DNA of 64,000 nt from Arthrobacter citreus (GTDB lineage Bacteria > Bacillota > Bacilli > Bacillales > Bacillaceae_G): positions 1,240,001 to 1,304,000 of the forward strand of contig CP053688.1 in assembly GCA_013200995.1 (NCBI GenBank), read 5' to 3'. The position numbers and the translations under genes were made by a program. Positions 16,996-26,020 of this stretch are shown here, piece after piece. Position 1 is the stretch's first letter, and each line of letters starts with the position of its first letter. The notes below the pieces were generated by a model. It was not told the origin of the DNA and ran no database searches. It worked only from the letters and a program-made list of their open reading frames with translations.

Positions 16996-18048
16996 TCATC
17001 TACTTACAAGTTGTCCACTTTGAGGTACTTCCTCTTTTAAATCAGTTGCTCCAGTTAATTTTTCCTTATTCACAAAATCAAAATCATCTAATTCAGGATA
17101 GAATAATTTTTCTTCAATTGATTGATTCTTTTTAATAGTAGGTCCCTGGTCCTCCATTAATCGTTCAATCCCCAATTTAATTAGGTTAAAGGCAAAAATT
17201 GAGACGATAAATGCTATACTTGGTCCAACAATTACCCATGTGTCTATCGATAATTCTATATAATTGGCACCAATCATTGCTGACCATTCGTTTGCTTTTG
17301 ACATCGGTCGGTCGACTCCAATATCTATGGAAAGAATTTTCACACCACCAATAAATAGTTTAAAAACAGCTAATTGAGTTAGTAAAAATAAAGTTTGAAT
17401 TGTCTGTTGGACAAATAATAATAAAACACGACTTCGAAGATATGGAATGACATGTTTTCTTCTAATCCATCTATTTCTTGCTCCAATTATTTTAGAACTC
17501 GTTATAAAATCGTTTTTTAAATAGTCTCTTACTTCTTCACCAATTGAATTCATCAATACTGGTATTGAAATTATAATCAATAAAGATAGTTGGATCGCAA
17601 TTGTTTTTTCCTTTGTTACTTCTGAAACATCATTTAACAATACAAAAAATGGAAATAAAATGATGACTGCAGGAACAAAACGGAAAGCGTTTATAATTGG
17701 TTCTATAATTTTTAACCATTTACCATTTACAAAGCCAAAAAAAGCCCCTAATATTCCTCCAAATACTACTCTCATTAATCCTACTATAATTGCAATGGTT
17801 AAAGTGTATTTAGCACCATCAATTACCATCCAAAATACATCTCTTCCAAATCTATCTACTCCGAAAATATATTTTAAACTTGGAGGATAACCAGTTGTAT
17901 CGATTAATCTTCCTTTAGCATTGTATAACAGTGAAGGGGGTGGCTTTAATGTATCTTTTATAAAGTACGTATAAATAAAACTAAAGATAATTAAACCTAA
18001 TATAATAAAGCTTCCTATTAATATAGGTAAATACTTCTTTATCTTCAT
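16996..18048 (-). CDS. OppC/DppC-like ABC transporter permease
   Basis: 350 aa with an N-terminal anchor (residues 8-30) and about five further membrane segments in the BPD_transp_1 region (80-310). The OppC hallmark G-x-D-x-x-G-R-D-V-F is present as GVDRFGRDVF (residues 63-72), and the EAA loop that contacts the ATPase is SSKIIGARNRWIRRKHVIP near 187. It has an unusual 45-residue charged C-terminal tail. It overlaps the OppB-like gene by four bases (ATGA), so the two should form a heterodimer. No ATPase or binding-protein gene is in the operon. Confidence 0.85.
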   Translation of the reverse strand: MKIKKYLPILIGSFIILGLIIFSFIYTYFIKDTLKPPPSLLYNAKGRLIDTTGYPPSLKYIFGVDRFGRDVFWMVIDGAKYTLTIAIIVGLMRVVFGGILGAFFGFVNGKWLKIIEPIINAFRFVPAVIILFPFFVLLNDVSEVTKEKTIAIQLSLLIIISIPVLMNSIGEEVRDYLKNDFITSSKIIGARNRWIRRKHVIPYLRSRVLLLFVQQTIQTLFLLTQLAVFKLFIGGVKILSIDIGVDRPMSKANEWSAMIGANYIELSIDTWVIVGPSIAFIVSIFAFNLIKLGIERLMEDQGPTIKKNQSIEEKLFYPELDDFDFVNKEKLTGATDLKEEVPQSGQLVSR

Positions 18049-18923
18049 ATTGCTTCTCCCCCTTTCATTTTATTAACAATTTGTTTAAAGATAATTTCTA
18101 ATAGAAAGAAAGGGATAAATAGTAAAACTAGCGCCATAAAAAAGATTTCAGGTGAACCAGTATTATTAAATAAAAATGTAAAATAACCTTGCATATTAAA
18201 GAATTTTTCTACTATTAATAAATTCGAAATCATTAACCAAAATATTAACTTACTATTACTTAATAATGTAATCGTTACATTTCGTAAAATATGACGAATC
18301 ATGATCCAAGAATTTGAGAGCCCCTTCGCTTTTGCATATTCTACGTAGTCTTTAATTTTTTCGTCTTGAATTGCCAGACATAACATTTGGAATAGTTGGA
18401 TTGTTGGAATGATTGATACAAGAAAAATCGGTAATACATAGGCTTTTGATTCAAAACCGTTTACTGGGTCTACAATTTTAACCCCTGTTTTATTAAAGAT
18501 CCATAGAAAGAAAATTTGTAATCCACAAATCATGATAACATCTGGTATTGATTGCATGAAAAATAGTACACTATTTATTATTTTTCTAACTGATTTTGGT
18601 CCAATATTAACAGCATAAGATAAAATTAAAGCTGCGATGATGGAAATTAAAAACGCAAAAAAAAGGATCGTAAATGAATACATATAAGGTTCTAAAAATA
18701 CGGAAGAAAAAGGAACGTATTGAAAATCTTTTAAGTATACTTCTAAATGACTGAAATAAAAAAAACTCCAAAAAAAGATTTGTAGTTGGTTCCAAAACTC
18801 CACTAAGCGCTCTCCTTTTGGTAACAATAAAGTAAAAGAAGTCGCGGTAATTAAACCAATTCCAAATATCGTTAAACAAAATTGAAGAAGGTATTTAGAA
18901 ATAATTCTACTTGTTTGTATCAT
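18045..18923 (-). CDS. OppB/DppB-like ABC transporter permease
   Basis: 292 aa. An N-terminal segment (14-34) is followed by a periplasm-side loop and about five helices. The EAA-type loop is VEYAKAKGLSNSWIMIRHIL near residue 189. The sequence is shorter and more diverged than the usual 310-residue OppB. The start overlaps the stop of the lipoprotein gene (TAATG) and the stop overlaps the next permease (ATGA), a tight three-gene operon. Confidence 0.8.
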   Translation of the reverse strand: MIQTSRIISKYLLQFCLTIFGIGLITATSFTLLLPKGERLVEFWNQLQIFFWSFFYFSHLEVYLKDFQYVPFSSVFLEPYMYSFTILFFAFLISIIAALILSYAVNIGPKSVRKIINSVLFFMQSIPDVIMICGLQIFFLWIFNKTGVKIVDPVNGFESKAYVLPIFLVSIIPTIQLFQMLCLAIQDEKIKDYVEYAKAKGLSNSWIMIRHILRNVTITLLSNSKLIFWLMISNLLIVEKFFNMQGYFTFLFNNTGSPEIFFMALVLLFIPFFLLEIIFKQIVNKMKGGEAI

Positions 18924-19444
18924 TATTTTCCCTCCTTTACAGGCTTTATCTTTTCTTTGTAATAAATAATATTTCCTGAATTTCTCAACTTACCAAATTT
19001 CAAGAACGTTCCATATTGCTTAATATACATATACTTTTCGTTATTCTTTTTCCCTACTGAATAACCAATTGCATTCGATCTAATGTTTTCACCATATTTA
19101 CCAAATTTATCTTGGATTGCTTTCGGTTGTTCTTCAGGCTTAAAAAATAATAAACCTGTTAAGTTTTTATTGTTTATGTCTAATAAAATTTTCTTATATG
19201 CAGAACCCTTATCGTCTGTTTTAACAATAGTTTTATAGACTATACTCATAGAATCATCATCTTGAAAAATGAGATGAAGTTTTGCGTCTTTTGGAAGTGA
19301 CGAATCCACTTTAATTCCGATACTTTTTGTATCAAAGCTACCATCTGCATGGATTGCCAAATTTTGTGGAGGCTTTTTAATTGTACAGGCTGATAGCGCG
19401 ACAGTTGCCAAGGCTAGAAAACAAATCATTTTAAATTTTTTCAT
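18923..19444 (-). CDS. Lipoprotein associated with the two permeases
   Basis: 173 aa with a lipoprotein signal peptide: MKKFKMICFLALATVALSAC, the Cys at residue 20 being the lipidation site (lipobox LSAC). The mature part is small, with YMYIKQYGTFLKFGKLRNSG near the end, and far too short for a peptide-binding protein. It is the first gene of the operon and touches the OppB-like gene. It may be an accessory or regulatory subunit of the transporter; this is inference. Confidence 0.75.
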   Translation of the reverse strand: MKKFKMICFLALATVALSACTIKKPPQNLAIHADGSFDTKSIGIKVDSSLPKDAKLHLIFQDDDSMSIVYKTIVKTDDKGSAYKKILLDINNKNLTGLLFFKPEEQPKAIQDKFGKYGENIRSNAIGYSVGKKNNEKYMYIKQYGTFLKFGKLRNSGNIIYYKEKIKPVKEGK

Positions 19445-19664
19445 CAGTTCTTAAAAAACCCCTTTCCTAACATATAAAATTTCTTTCCAATTATTTTTAC
19501 AAATATTAAAATTTTCAACCAAATTCAATTAATTTTATCAAAATAATGTCATCTTGTGCACTTTAATTGTTATAATTTTCAATTTTATCGAACAATTTCA
19601 CCCTTATTTTGTTTTTATGCAGTATAATAAACTCGTACCAACTACTATTAAAGGAGGCAATTTG

Positions 19665-21476
19665 ATGGAAAAAATGTTAGTAAAGCGATTAAATCGTTTT
19701 GAAGTACCAACTGAAATGACATGGAAATTAGAGGATTTATACCCAACTCGTGCAGAATGGTTAGATGCTTTAGAGCTTATTGAAAATGATTTAGTTGAGG
19801 CAAAGTCATTAAAAGGTTCTGTTTTAAAATCCGCGGAATGTTTAAAAAAGACATTATTAACTTATGAATCAATTATGCTTCAATTAATTCGTTGCGGTAG
19901 TTATGTAAGCTTACGTCAGTCTGGAGATGGGTCTGATCCACAAAACCAATCTGATAGTTTACAGTTCTCAAGCTTAAGTACGAAAGCGAATACAATTTTA
20001 ACATTTATACAGTCTGAGCTATTAAACTTAAATAATGAAATGTTAGAAGCGTTTATAAAAGAAGAAAAAGAAATTCAAGTATTTAAATTATTATTAGAAG
20101 ACATTATTGCATCTAAGCAACATAAATTACTTCCTGAAACTGAAGAGGCTTTAGCAGCACTTGGTGAAGTCACTTCTGCCCCATATCGAATTTACCAAAC
20201 AAGTAAATCCGCTGATTTAAAATTCGAAACATTCGAAGATGATAACGGAAAAGAATTAGAAAATTCGTTCGCTATGTTTGAAAATTTATATGAATTCTCT
20301 CCAAATCATACAGTCCGTAAAGAAGCTTATGAATCGTTTACTAAAACTCTTAACCAATACAAAAATACATATGCTGCTGTTTATGCAACTCAAGTAAATA
20401 AAGAAGTTGCTTTAAGTAAATTACGTAAATATGATTCAGTAACTCACATGCTATTAGAAAATCATAAAGTTTCGTTAGAAATGTATCATAATCAATTAAA
20501 CATTATTTATAAGGAACTTGCTCCACATATGCGTAAACTAGCAAACTTAAAGAAAAAACAACTTGGACTTAAAACGCTTCATTTCTACGATTTAAAAGCA
20601 CCTTTAGATCCAGATTTCAATCCAAGTACAACATATGAAGAAGCTAAAGAAACTATTTTAAAATCACTAGAAGTCATGGGACCTGATTACATTTCAGTCA
20701 TGGAAAAAGCTTTTGATGAGCGCTGGATTGATTATTGCGATAATGTAGGAAAATCAACGGGTGCTTTCTGTTCTAGTCCTTATGGCGTACATCCATACAT
20801 TTTAATAAGCTGGCAGGATACGATGCGAAATGCATTTGTACTTGCACATGAGCTTGGTCATGCTGGCCATTTTTACTATGCAAATAAATACCAACGTGTA
20901 GTCAATACACGTCCTTCAATGTATTTCGTTGAAGCCCCTTCAACATTTAATGAGATGTTATTAGGACAATATTTACTAAAACAGACAAATGATCCACAAA
21001 TGCAGCGCTGGGTAATCCTTCAATTATTAGGTACTTATTATCATAATTTTGTAACTCATTTACTTGAAGGTGAATTCCAACGAAGAGTTTATGAGCTTGC
21101 TGAAAAAGGTACTCCTCTTACAGCGTCAACATTCTGTGAGGTTAAAGGCAATGTTCTGAAGGAATTCTGGGGAGATTCAGTCGAAATCGATGAAGGTGCA
21201 AGCTTAACTTGGATGCGCCAGCCACACTATTATATGGGTCTTTATCCATATACTTACTCTGCTGGTTTAACTGCATCTACTGCTATTTCGCGAAGAGTTG
21301 CTACAGAGGGACAACCAGTTATCGACGCTTGGATCGATGTTTTAAAAACAGGCGGATCTAAAAAACCAGTTGAACTTTTAAAAATGGCTGGGGTTGATCT
21401 AACGACGAGTGCACCGATTAAAGAAGCTGTAGACTATGTTGGTTCATTAGTAACTGAATTAGAGTCTCTTTTCTAA
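19665..21476 (+). CDS. pepF: Oligoendopeptidase F (M3 metallopeptidase)
   Basis: 603 aa from the ATG at 19665, which follows AAAGGAGGCAATTTG; a longer reading from 19554 lacks a site. It degrades short peptides (about 7-17 residues) in the cytosol. The thermolysin-like zinc motif is AHELGHAGHF (near residue 387), with the third ligand in the EAPSTFNEMLLGQYLL segment. The N-terminal domain PTEMTWKLEDLYPTRAEW is typical of PepF. A second M3 peptidase is at 27891. A bidirectional terminator follows. Confidence 0.92.
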   Translation: MEKMLVKRLNRFEVPTEMTWKLEDLYPTRAEWLDALELIENDLVEAKSLKGSVLKSAECLKKTLLTYESIMLQLIRCGSYVSLRQSGDGSDPQNQSDSLQFSSLSTKANTILTFIQSELLNLNNEMLEAFIKEEKEIQVFKLLLEDIIASKQHKLLPETEEALAALGEVTSAPYRIYQTSKSADLKFETFEDDNGKELENSFAMFENLYEFSPNHTVRKEAYESFTKTLNQYKNTYAAVYATQVNKEVALSKLRKYDSVTHMLLENHKVSLEMYHNQLNIIYKELAPHMRKLANLKKKQLGLKTLHFYDLKAPLDPDFNPSTTYEEAKETILKSLEVMGPDYISVMEKAFDERWIDYCDNVGKSTGAFCSSPYGVHPYILISWQDTMRNAFVLAHELGHAGHFYYANKYQRVVNTRPSMYFVEAPSTFNEMLLGQYLLKQTNDPQMQRWVILQLLGTYYHNFVTHLLEGEFQRRVYELAEKGTPLTASTFCEVKGNVLKEFWGDSVEIDEGASLTWMRQPHYYMGLYPYTYSAGLTASTAISRRVATEGQPVIDAWIDVLKTGGSKKPVELLKMAGVDLTTSAPIKEAVDYVGSLVTELESLF

Positions 21477-21483
21477 AGAAATT

Positions 21484-21527
21484 AAAAAAACACCTAAATT
21501 ATTTTTTAAATAATTTAGGTGTTTTTT
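21484..21527. terminator. Bidirectional intrinsic terminator
   Basis: AAAAAAACACCTAAATTATT pairs with its complement to give a long stem with T runs on both strands, between the convergent pepF and permease genes. Confidence 0.9.
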
Positions 21528-21528
21528 A

Positions 21529-22917
21529 TTAGTTTTTCATTCGGTCTTTCTTACCTTTTGTTCCGTTAGCATATAGTATAAATCCGATACATCCGAATAA
21601 AATCGGCCCTAGTACAATTGGTAAATACTCTAATAAAGTTGTATCTGGTGCAGGAATTAGTGTTAATCCGATTGTACCAACTACTGAAATCATCCCTACT
21701 ACCGCAACAAATATTGCAACTGAAGTTTTTTTAATTTTAAATGGTCTTTCAATTTCTTTGTCAGTCATGCGAAGTTTAATATATGCACTAATTAAAAATA
21801 CATAAGGGATAAAAAACGCTAATGTCGACATTAAAATCAACATATTCAATGCTTTAGACACACTTGGTACAAAAGCTGAAAGAATTAAAATTAAAGTAAC
21901 CGCACCCGCTTGACCTAAAACTAAAATTGATGGCATTCCATCTTTATTTTCTTTTAGTAAATTTTTAGGAAGTACATCCTTTGCACTTTCAGCAATCATT
22001 ACACTTGGATTCAAAATTAAAAATGACAGAGATCCAACAAATGCTAATAGAAAGCAGATTCCTAAAATTTGTGAAAGTGAAAAATTCAATCCGAATTGAG
22101 ATGTTATTTTATCTGCAAACAAGTAAAGTGCTGTCGCTGTTTGATCAGATGAAATTGTAATAACAAATTGAAATGCTACTGTTGCAAGGATATATACTGC
22201 TGCAATAATGATTGAAGTTATAAAAATTGCCCTTGGAAATGTTTTTTGAGGATTTCTTACATTCCCTGCAATTGTTCCAAGCATTTCTGCGCCTGAAAAA
22301 CCAAACATTAATGTCGATAAAAACATAATTGTTCCAAACGATAGATTGTTTGGCATGATTGTACTTTGAGTAAAGTGTGTTGCACTTGGCTCGCCACTAA
22401 ACATACTATAAAATCCAAAACCAAAGATTAAAATTGCTGGCACTAATACGCCAAGTGGTGCGCCAATTGATGCAAGCCTTCCACTCATTTTTGTGCCTTT
22501 TAATGTTAATAAAGTAACAATCCAAAATATCACACTAGAAATAATTGCCGTTTTCATCGGATGACTAGCCATTTGTGGCTGGTTAATTCCATATGCAATA
22601 GCAATAGTTGTTGTTAATAAAAGCGATGGATAATAGGTAAAATTAGCAATCCAGAAAAACCAAGAGCATAAAAATGAAGCTTTCTCCCCAAATGCTTTTC
22701 GAACCCAAACGCCCATGCCGCCTTGATTAGGATAGGTAGTAGATAATTCAGCTACAATTAATCCAATTGGAATAAAATATATTAACGCTGCAACAATCCA
22801 ATAAAATAATGCAGATGGACCGATTGTTGAAGCAAAAGCAATATTACGTAATCCTAAAATTGCATTAATACTTAAAAATGATAAACCCATTACACCTAAT
22901 TTTTTTGATGAATCCAT
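21529..22917 (-). CDS. APC-superfamily amino acid permease (GadC-like)
   Basis: 462 aa with about 12 membrane segments. The first helix carries a family opening (LGVMGLSFLSINAILGLRNI), followed by ALIYFIPIGLIVAELSTTYP and NQGGMGVWVRKAFG, as in glutamate/GABA antiporter-type members. It should exchange or import an amino acid at the cytoplasmic membrane; the substrate cannot be read. No decarboxylase is adjacent. It is transcribed alone, and its upstream region holds the two 21-bp arrays at 23.1-23.4 kb. Confidence 0.85.
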   Translation of the reverse strand: MDSSKKLGVMGLSFLSINAILGLRNIAFASTIGPSALFYWIVAALIYFIPIGLIVAELSTTYPNQGGMGVWVRKAFGEKASFLCSWFFWIANFTYYPSLLLTTTIAIAYGINQPQMASHPMKTAIISSVIFWIVTLLTLKGTKMSGRLASIGAPLGVLVPAILIFGFGFYSMFSGEPSATHFTQSTIMPNNLSFGTIMFLSTLMFGFSGAEMLGTIAGNVRNPQKTFPRAIFITSIIIAAVYILATVAFQFVITISSDQTATALYLFADKITSQFGLNFSLSQILGICFLLAFVGSLSFLILNPSVMIAESAKDVLPKNLLKENKDGMPSILVLGQAGAVTLILILSAFVPSVSKALNMLILMSTLAFFIPYVFLISAYIKLRMTDKEIERPFKIKKTSVAIFVAVVGMISVVGTIGLTLIPAPDTTLLEYLPIVLGPILFGCIGFILYANGTKGKKDRMKN

Positions 22918-23101
22918 GATGATACTACACCTTTCAATATAAAAAATCTTCTACTTTTTAGTCACTTGAGTAATTATACAGATATACTTATATAAATTCA
23001 AACGTTATTTTATACTAGTATAATTTTTGGAATAGAAGTAAAATTGCATAATTTAATGTGGAAGTACGGTCATGAAATAAGAACAAATTATGTACTTTGA
23101 T

Positions 23102-23206
23102 CATAAAGTTGTTAACTTCGTGCATAAAGTAGCGGGATTTGTGCATAAATTGCTTGTTTTTATTCATATTTCCTCACTTTTTGTTCATAAGACGCTCGAC
23201 CATATT
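23102..23206 (+). repeat. 21-bp periodic array A1, CATAAA class
   Basis: CATA starts at 23102, 23123, 23144, 23165 and 23186, every step exactly 21 bases. The first unit is CATAAAGTTGTTAACTTCGT, almost the same as the first unit of the TTGATA arrays (ATAAAGTTGTGAACTTCGT), and is preceded by GAACA, also found before those arrays. The variable part of each unit (about 12 bases) differs. It is intergenic, in the same gap as array A2. Confidence 0.85.
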
Positions 23207-23266
23207 TAATGCAGCTACCTGACAAAGGAGACGCTTTTAAAAACCACGAACACTAAGTGAACTATA

Positions 23267-23372
23267 TTGATAAAGTTGTGAACTTCGTTGATATATTACT
23301 GAAAGTCGTTGATAAAGTATTAAAACAGGTTGATATATCACTAGTTCCCGTTGATATATTCATAATTTCACA
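23267..23372 (+). repeat. 21-bp periodic array A2, TTGATA class
   Basis: TTGATA starts at 23267, 23288, 23309, 23330 and 23351, exact 21-base steps, each unit ending CG, GG or AC. The leader unit TTGATAAAGTTGTGAACTTC and the upstream GAACACTAAGTGAAC are shared with arrays C and D. It lies 115 bases below the nitroreductase terminator. Weaker units with TTAATATTTC continue to about 23440. Confidence 0.9.
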
Positions 23373-23487
23373 TTATTCTTTACGAATTCTCTTTAATATT
23401 TCCTAATTTCATACTGTTAATCGCTAATTCTCGTTAATATTTCGTTATTCCCCACCCTCTTCTTCTTCAAATTGACGAAAAAACAAC

Positions 23488-23525
23488 AAAAAAACCCACA
23501 AGGAAATGTATTTCCCTTGTGGGTT
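23488..23525 (-). terminator. Intrinsic terminator of the nitroreductase gene
   Basis: Minus strand: AACCCACAAGGGAAA / TTTCCTTGTGGGTT stem with a short loop and seven T. Confidence 0.9.
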
Positions 23526-23534
23526 GATCATTAA

Positions 23535-24182
23535 TTAGTCAACGTAGCGGATAATTTCTGCTACATCCTTACGTGCAAGTTTTTTTGCTGGCTCAGATGG
23601 ATAGCCAAGCGAGATTACCATGTTGATTTCACGGTTTTCTTGTATATCTAGGTAAGTTCTTAGTTTATCTTGAGCAAGTAGGACTGGACCTGTCATTGGG
23701 CAAGTTCCTAATCCTAGTGCATGTGCTGCTAACATTAAGTTTTGTGATGCTAGACAGCTACTTTTAATTCCTTCTTCTTTCCAAACTTCATTTTCGACAA
23801 ATCCGATTGGATCAAAGATTTTTGTTCTGAATTTTGATTCGTAAGGTGTTGCTAAACAAATGATTAAGACTGGTGCTTCTCTAAATGCAGTTGCGTATGG
23901 ACCAAAAGAACGAACTAATAATTTCCCTTCTTTTTCTAAGCCTTTTTCTTTAGCTTTTTCAGCAACTTCATGTAATGAATCCCATGTCATTTCTTCAATT
24001 TTTTTAATTTTGTCTGTGTTTTTAATAATGATAAATTCCCAAGTTTGTGAGTTTGTATCACTTGGAGCATAACGAGCGCAGTCGATGATTTCTTCAATCA
24101 CTTCATTTGAAACTGCTTGGTCAGTAAATTTTCGAATACTTCTTCTTCCGTGAATAATTTCTTTAAACGAATTGTAATCCAT
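23535..24182 (-). CDS. Nitroreductase family flavoprotein
   Basis: 215 aa. FMN-binding motifs are clear: IHGRRSIRKFTDQAV (residues 9-23), RYAPSDTNSQTWEFIII, and a C-terminal HALGLGTCPMTGP and SLGYPSEPAKKLARK. Such enzymes reduce nitro compounds, quinones or other electron acceptors with NAD(P)H. The gene ends in its own terminator and starts 11 bases past the stop of an ABC exporter gene, so it may be transcribed with the exporter. Confidence 0.88.
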   Translation of the reverse strand: MDYNSFKEIIHGRRSIRKFTDQAVSNEVIEEIIDCARYAPSDTNSQTWEFIIIKNTDKIKKIEEMTWDSLHEVAEKAKEKGLEKEGKLLVRSFGPYATAFREAPVLIICLATPYESKFRTKIFDPIGFVENEVWKEEGIKSSCLASQNLMLAAHALGLGTCPMTGPVLLAQDKLRTYLDIQENREINMVISLGYPSEPAKKLARKDVAEIIRYVD

Positions 24183-24193
24183 GCTTCCACCCT

Positions 24194-26020
24194 TTATTGT
24201 ATATGCTCTTCATTCATCCCTTGATGTTTTACTAATTCATAGTAAAAGCCTTGTTTATCGATTAATTCTTCATGCGAACCTCTCTCAATACACATTCCAT
24301 TTTTCAAAACAAGTATTTGATTAGCATTTTTGATTGTATTTAGTCGATGCGCAATAACAAAGCTTGTTCGGCCTTGCATTAGTCTTTGTAAAGCTTCTTG
24401 AATTTTAATTTCTGTGATTGTATCGATGCTACTAGTTGCTTCATCTAAAATTAAAATTGCTGGATTTGCTAGAATTGCTCTAGCAATTGAGAGAAGTTGC
24501 TTTTGACCTTGACTAATTTGCTGATCATCTTGTTGTAAAATTGTATCATATCCTGTCGGAGATTTCATAATAAAACTATGTGCATTAGCTAGTTTAGCCG
24601 CTTCTTCTACTTCTTCATCTGTTGCATCTAAACGACCATATCGTATATTTTCTCGAATAGTTCCTTTAAATAAAAATGAATCTTGTAAAACAAATGCCAT
24701 TTGTTGTCTTAAGTTTTTTCTAGAATATTGATCAATACTTACACCATCTATGAGTATATCACCACTATTGATTTGATAAAAGCGTGAAAGTAAATTTACT
24801 ACTGTCGTTTTACCCGCTCCTGTAGGTCCAATTAATGCTATAGTCTCACCTGGTGACGCTTTGAATGAAACATTTGATAAAGTATTTGAATCTTTGCCGT
24901 ATGAGAAACCAACATTTTTATATTCAACTTCACCTAAAATTACTTTTTGATCATTTACGATGTGAGATTCGTCGATTGCTTCAATATCTTCATCAATAAT
25001 TGAAAATACTCGTTCTGCCCCAGCTATAGCTGAAAGTAATGTATTAAATTGATTTGACAAATCATTTAGTGGGCGTGTAAATTGTCTTGAATACTCCGTA
25101 AATACAACAATTGTACCGATTGAAATATGACCTTTATACGCAAAGTATCCACCAATACCTGCAATAATCGCAAAGCTTACATTATTTAAAACGTTCATGA
25201 ACTTTGGAATCATTCCGGCGAAAATAAATGCCCAAAATCCAGAGTTTTTCAGTTTTTCATTTTTATTTAAAAAATCTCGAATCATTTTATCTTCTTGTGA
25301 AAAAGTTTTAATAATTCTTTGCCCAGATACTGTTTCTTCTATAAAACCATTTAACTCTCCTAAATTTCGCTGTTGGATTTTATAAAGCTGACCTGTACGA
25401 TTTGTAATCCATCTAATCCCGACAATTAATACCGGTACAATTGATAATGTCAATAAAGTTAAGATTGGACTATACCAAAGCATAACTGAAACGGTACCAA
25501 CTAAAGTTAACACACTTGAAAATACTTGAATAACTGATGTATTCAATGTTGAGCTTACATTTTCTAAATCATTCGTTACACGACTCATTAATTCACCATG
25601 TTGTCTCTTTTCAAAAAATGACATCGGCAACTTGTGAAACATATTAAATAATTCTGTTCTCATTTTAGTTACTGTATTTTGAGCAATGTCAATCATCCAA
25701 AAATTTTGTAAAAATAATGATGCAGAATAACCTACATAAATGAATACTAAAGCAAGAATTAGCCAAGATAAACCACTTAAATTATTTTTTAAAATATAAT
25801 GGTCGATTGAATATCCAACTAATACAGGTCCTAATAATCCAAGACCAGCACTTGCTAAAACTAAAAAAAGTACGACAACTAGTTTTCCCTTCATTAGCGC
25901 TAAATAATTCCAAATTCTTTTGACTGTTGATGAAACGTTATTTGCACGTTCCTTTTGTTTCTTATTTTTGGTGAGTGCTAATTGTTTATATCGGAAAGGT
26001 TTAGTTAGCTCCTTTAACAT
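24194..26020 (-). CDS. ABC exporter half-transporter, second subunit (YfiC/YheH type)
   Basis: 608 aa: an N-terminal six-helix exporter domain (about 45-330) and a C-terminal ATPase. Walker A is GPTGAGKTT, the Q-loop FVLQDSFLFKGT, the signature ISQGQ instead of the canonical LSGGQ, and Walker B ILILDEATSSID with a catalytic Glu. The gene overlaps the partner half-transporter by 20 bases. The altered signature here and the missing catalytic Glu in the partner predict one degenerate ATP site, as in heterodimeric exporters of the BmrC/BmrD and TM287/288 type. Substrate unknown; likely drug or lipid export. Confidence 0.9.
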   Translation of the reverse strand: MLKELTKPFRYKQLALTKNKKQKERANNVSSTVKRIWNYLALMKGKLVVVLFLVLASAGLGLLGPVLVGYSIDHYILKNNLSGLSWLILALVFIYVGYSASLFLQNFWMIDIAQNTVTKMRTELFNMFHKLPMSFFEKRQHGELMSRVTNDLENVSSTLNTSVIQVFSSVLTLVGTVSVMLWYSPILTLLTLSIVPVLIVGIRWITNRTGQLYKIQQRNLGELNGFIEETVSGQRIIKTFSQEDKMIRDFLNKNEKLKNSGFWAFIFAGMIPKFMNVLNNVSFAIIAGIGGYFAYKGHISIGTIVVFTEYSRQFTRPLNDLSNQFNTLLSAIAGAERVFSIIDEDIEAIDESHIVNDQKVILGEVEYKNVGFSYGKDSNTLSNVSFKASPGETIALIGPTGAGKTTVVNLLSRFYQINSGDILIDGVSIDQYSRKNLRQQMAFVLQDSFLFKGTIRENIRYGRLDATDEEVEEAAKLANAHSFIMKSPTGYDTILQQDDQQISQGQKQLLSIARAILANPAILILDEATSSIDTITEIKIQEALQRLMQGRTSFVIAHRLNTIKNANQILVLKNGMCIERGSHEELIDKQGFYYELVKHQGMNEEHIQ

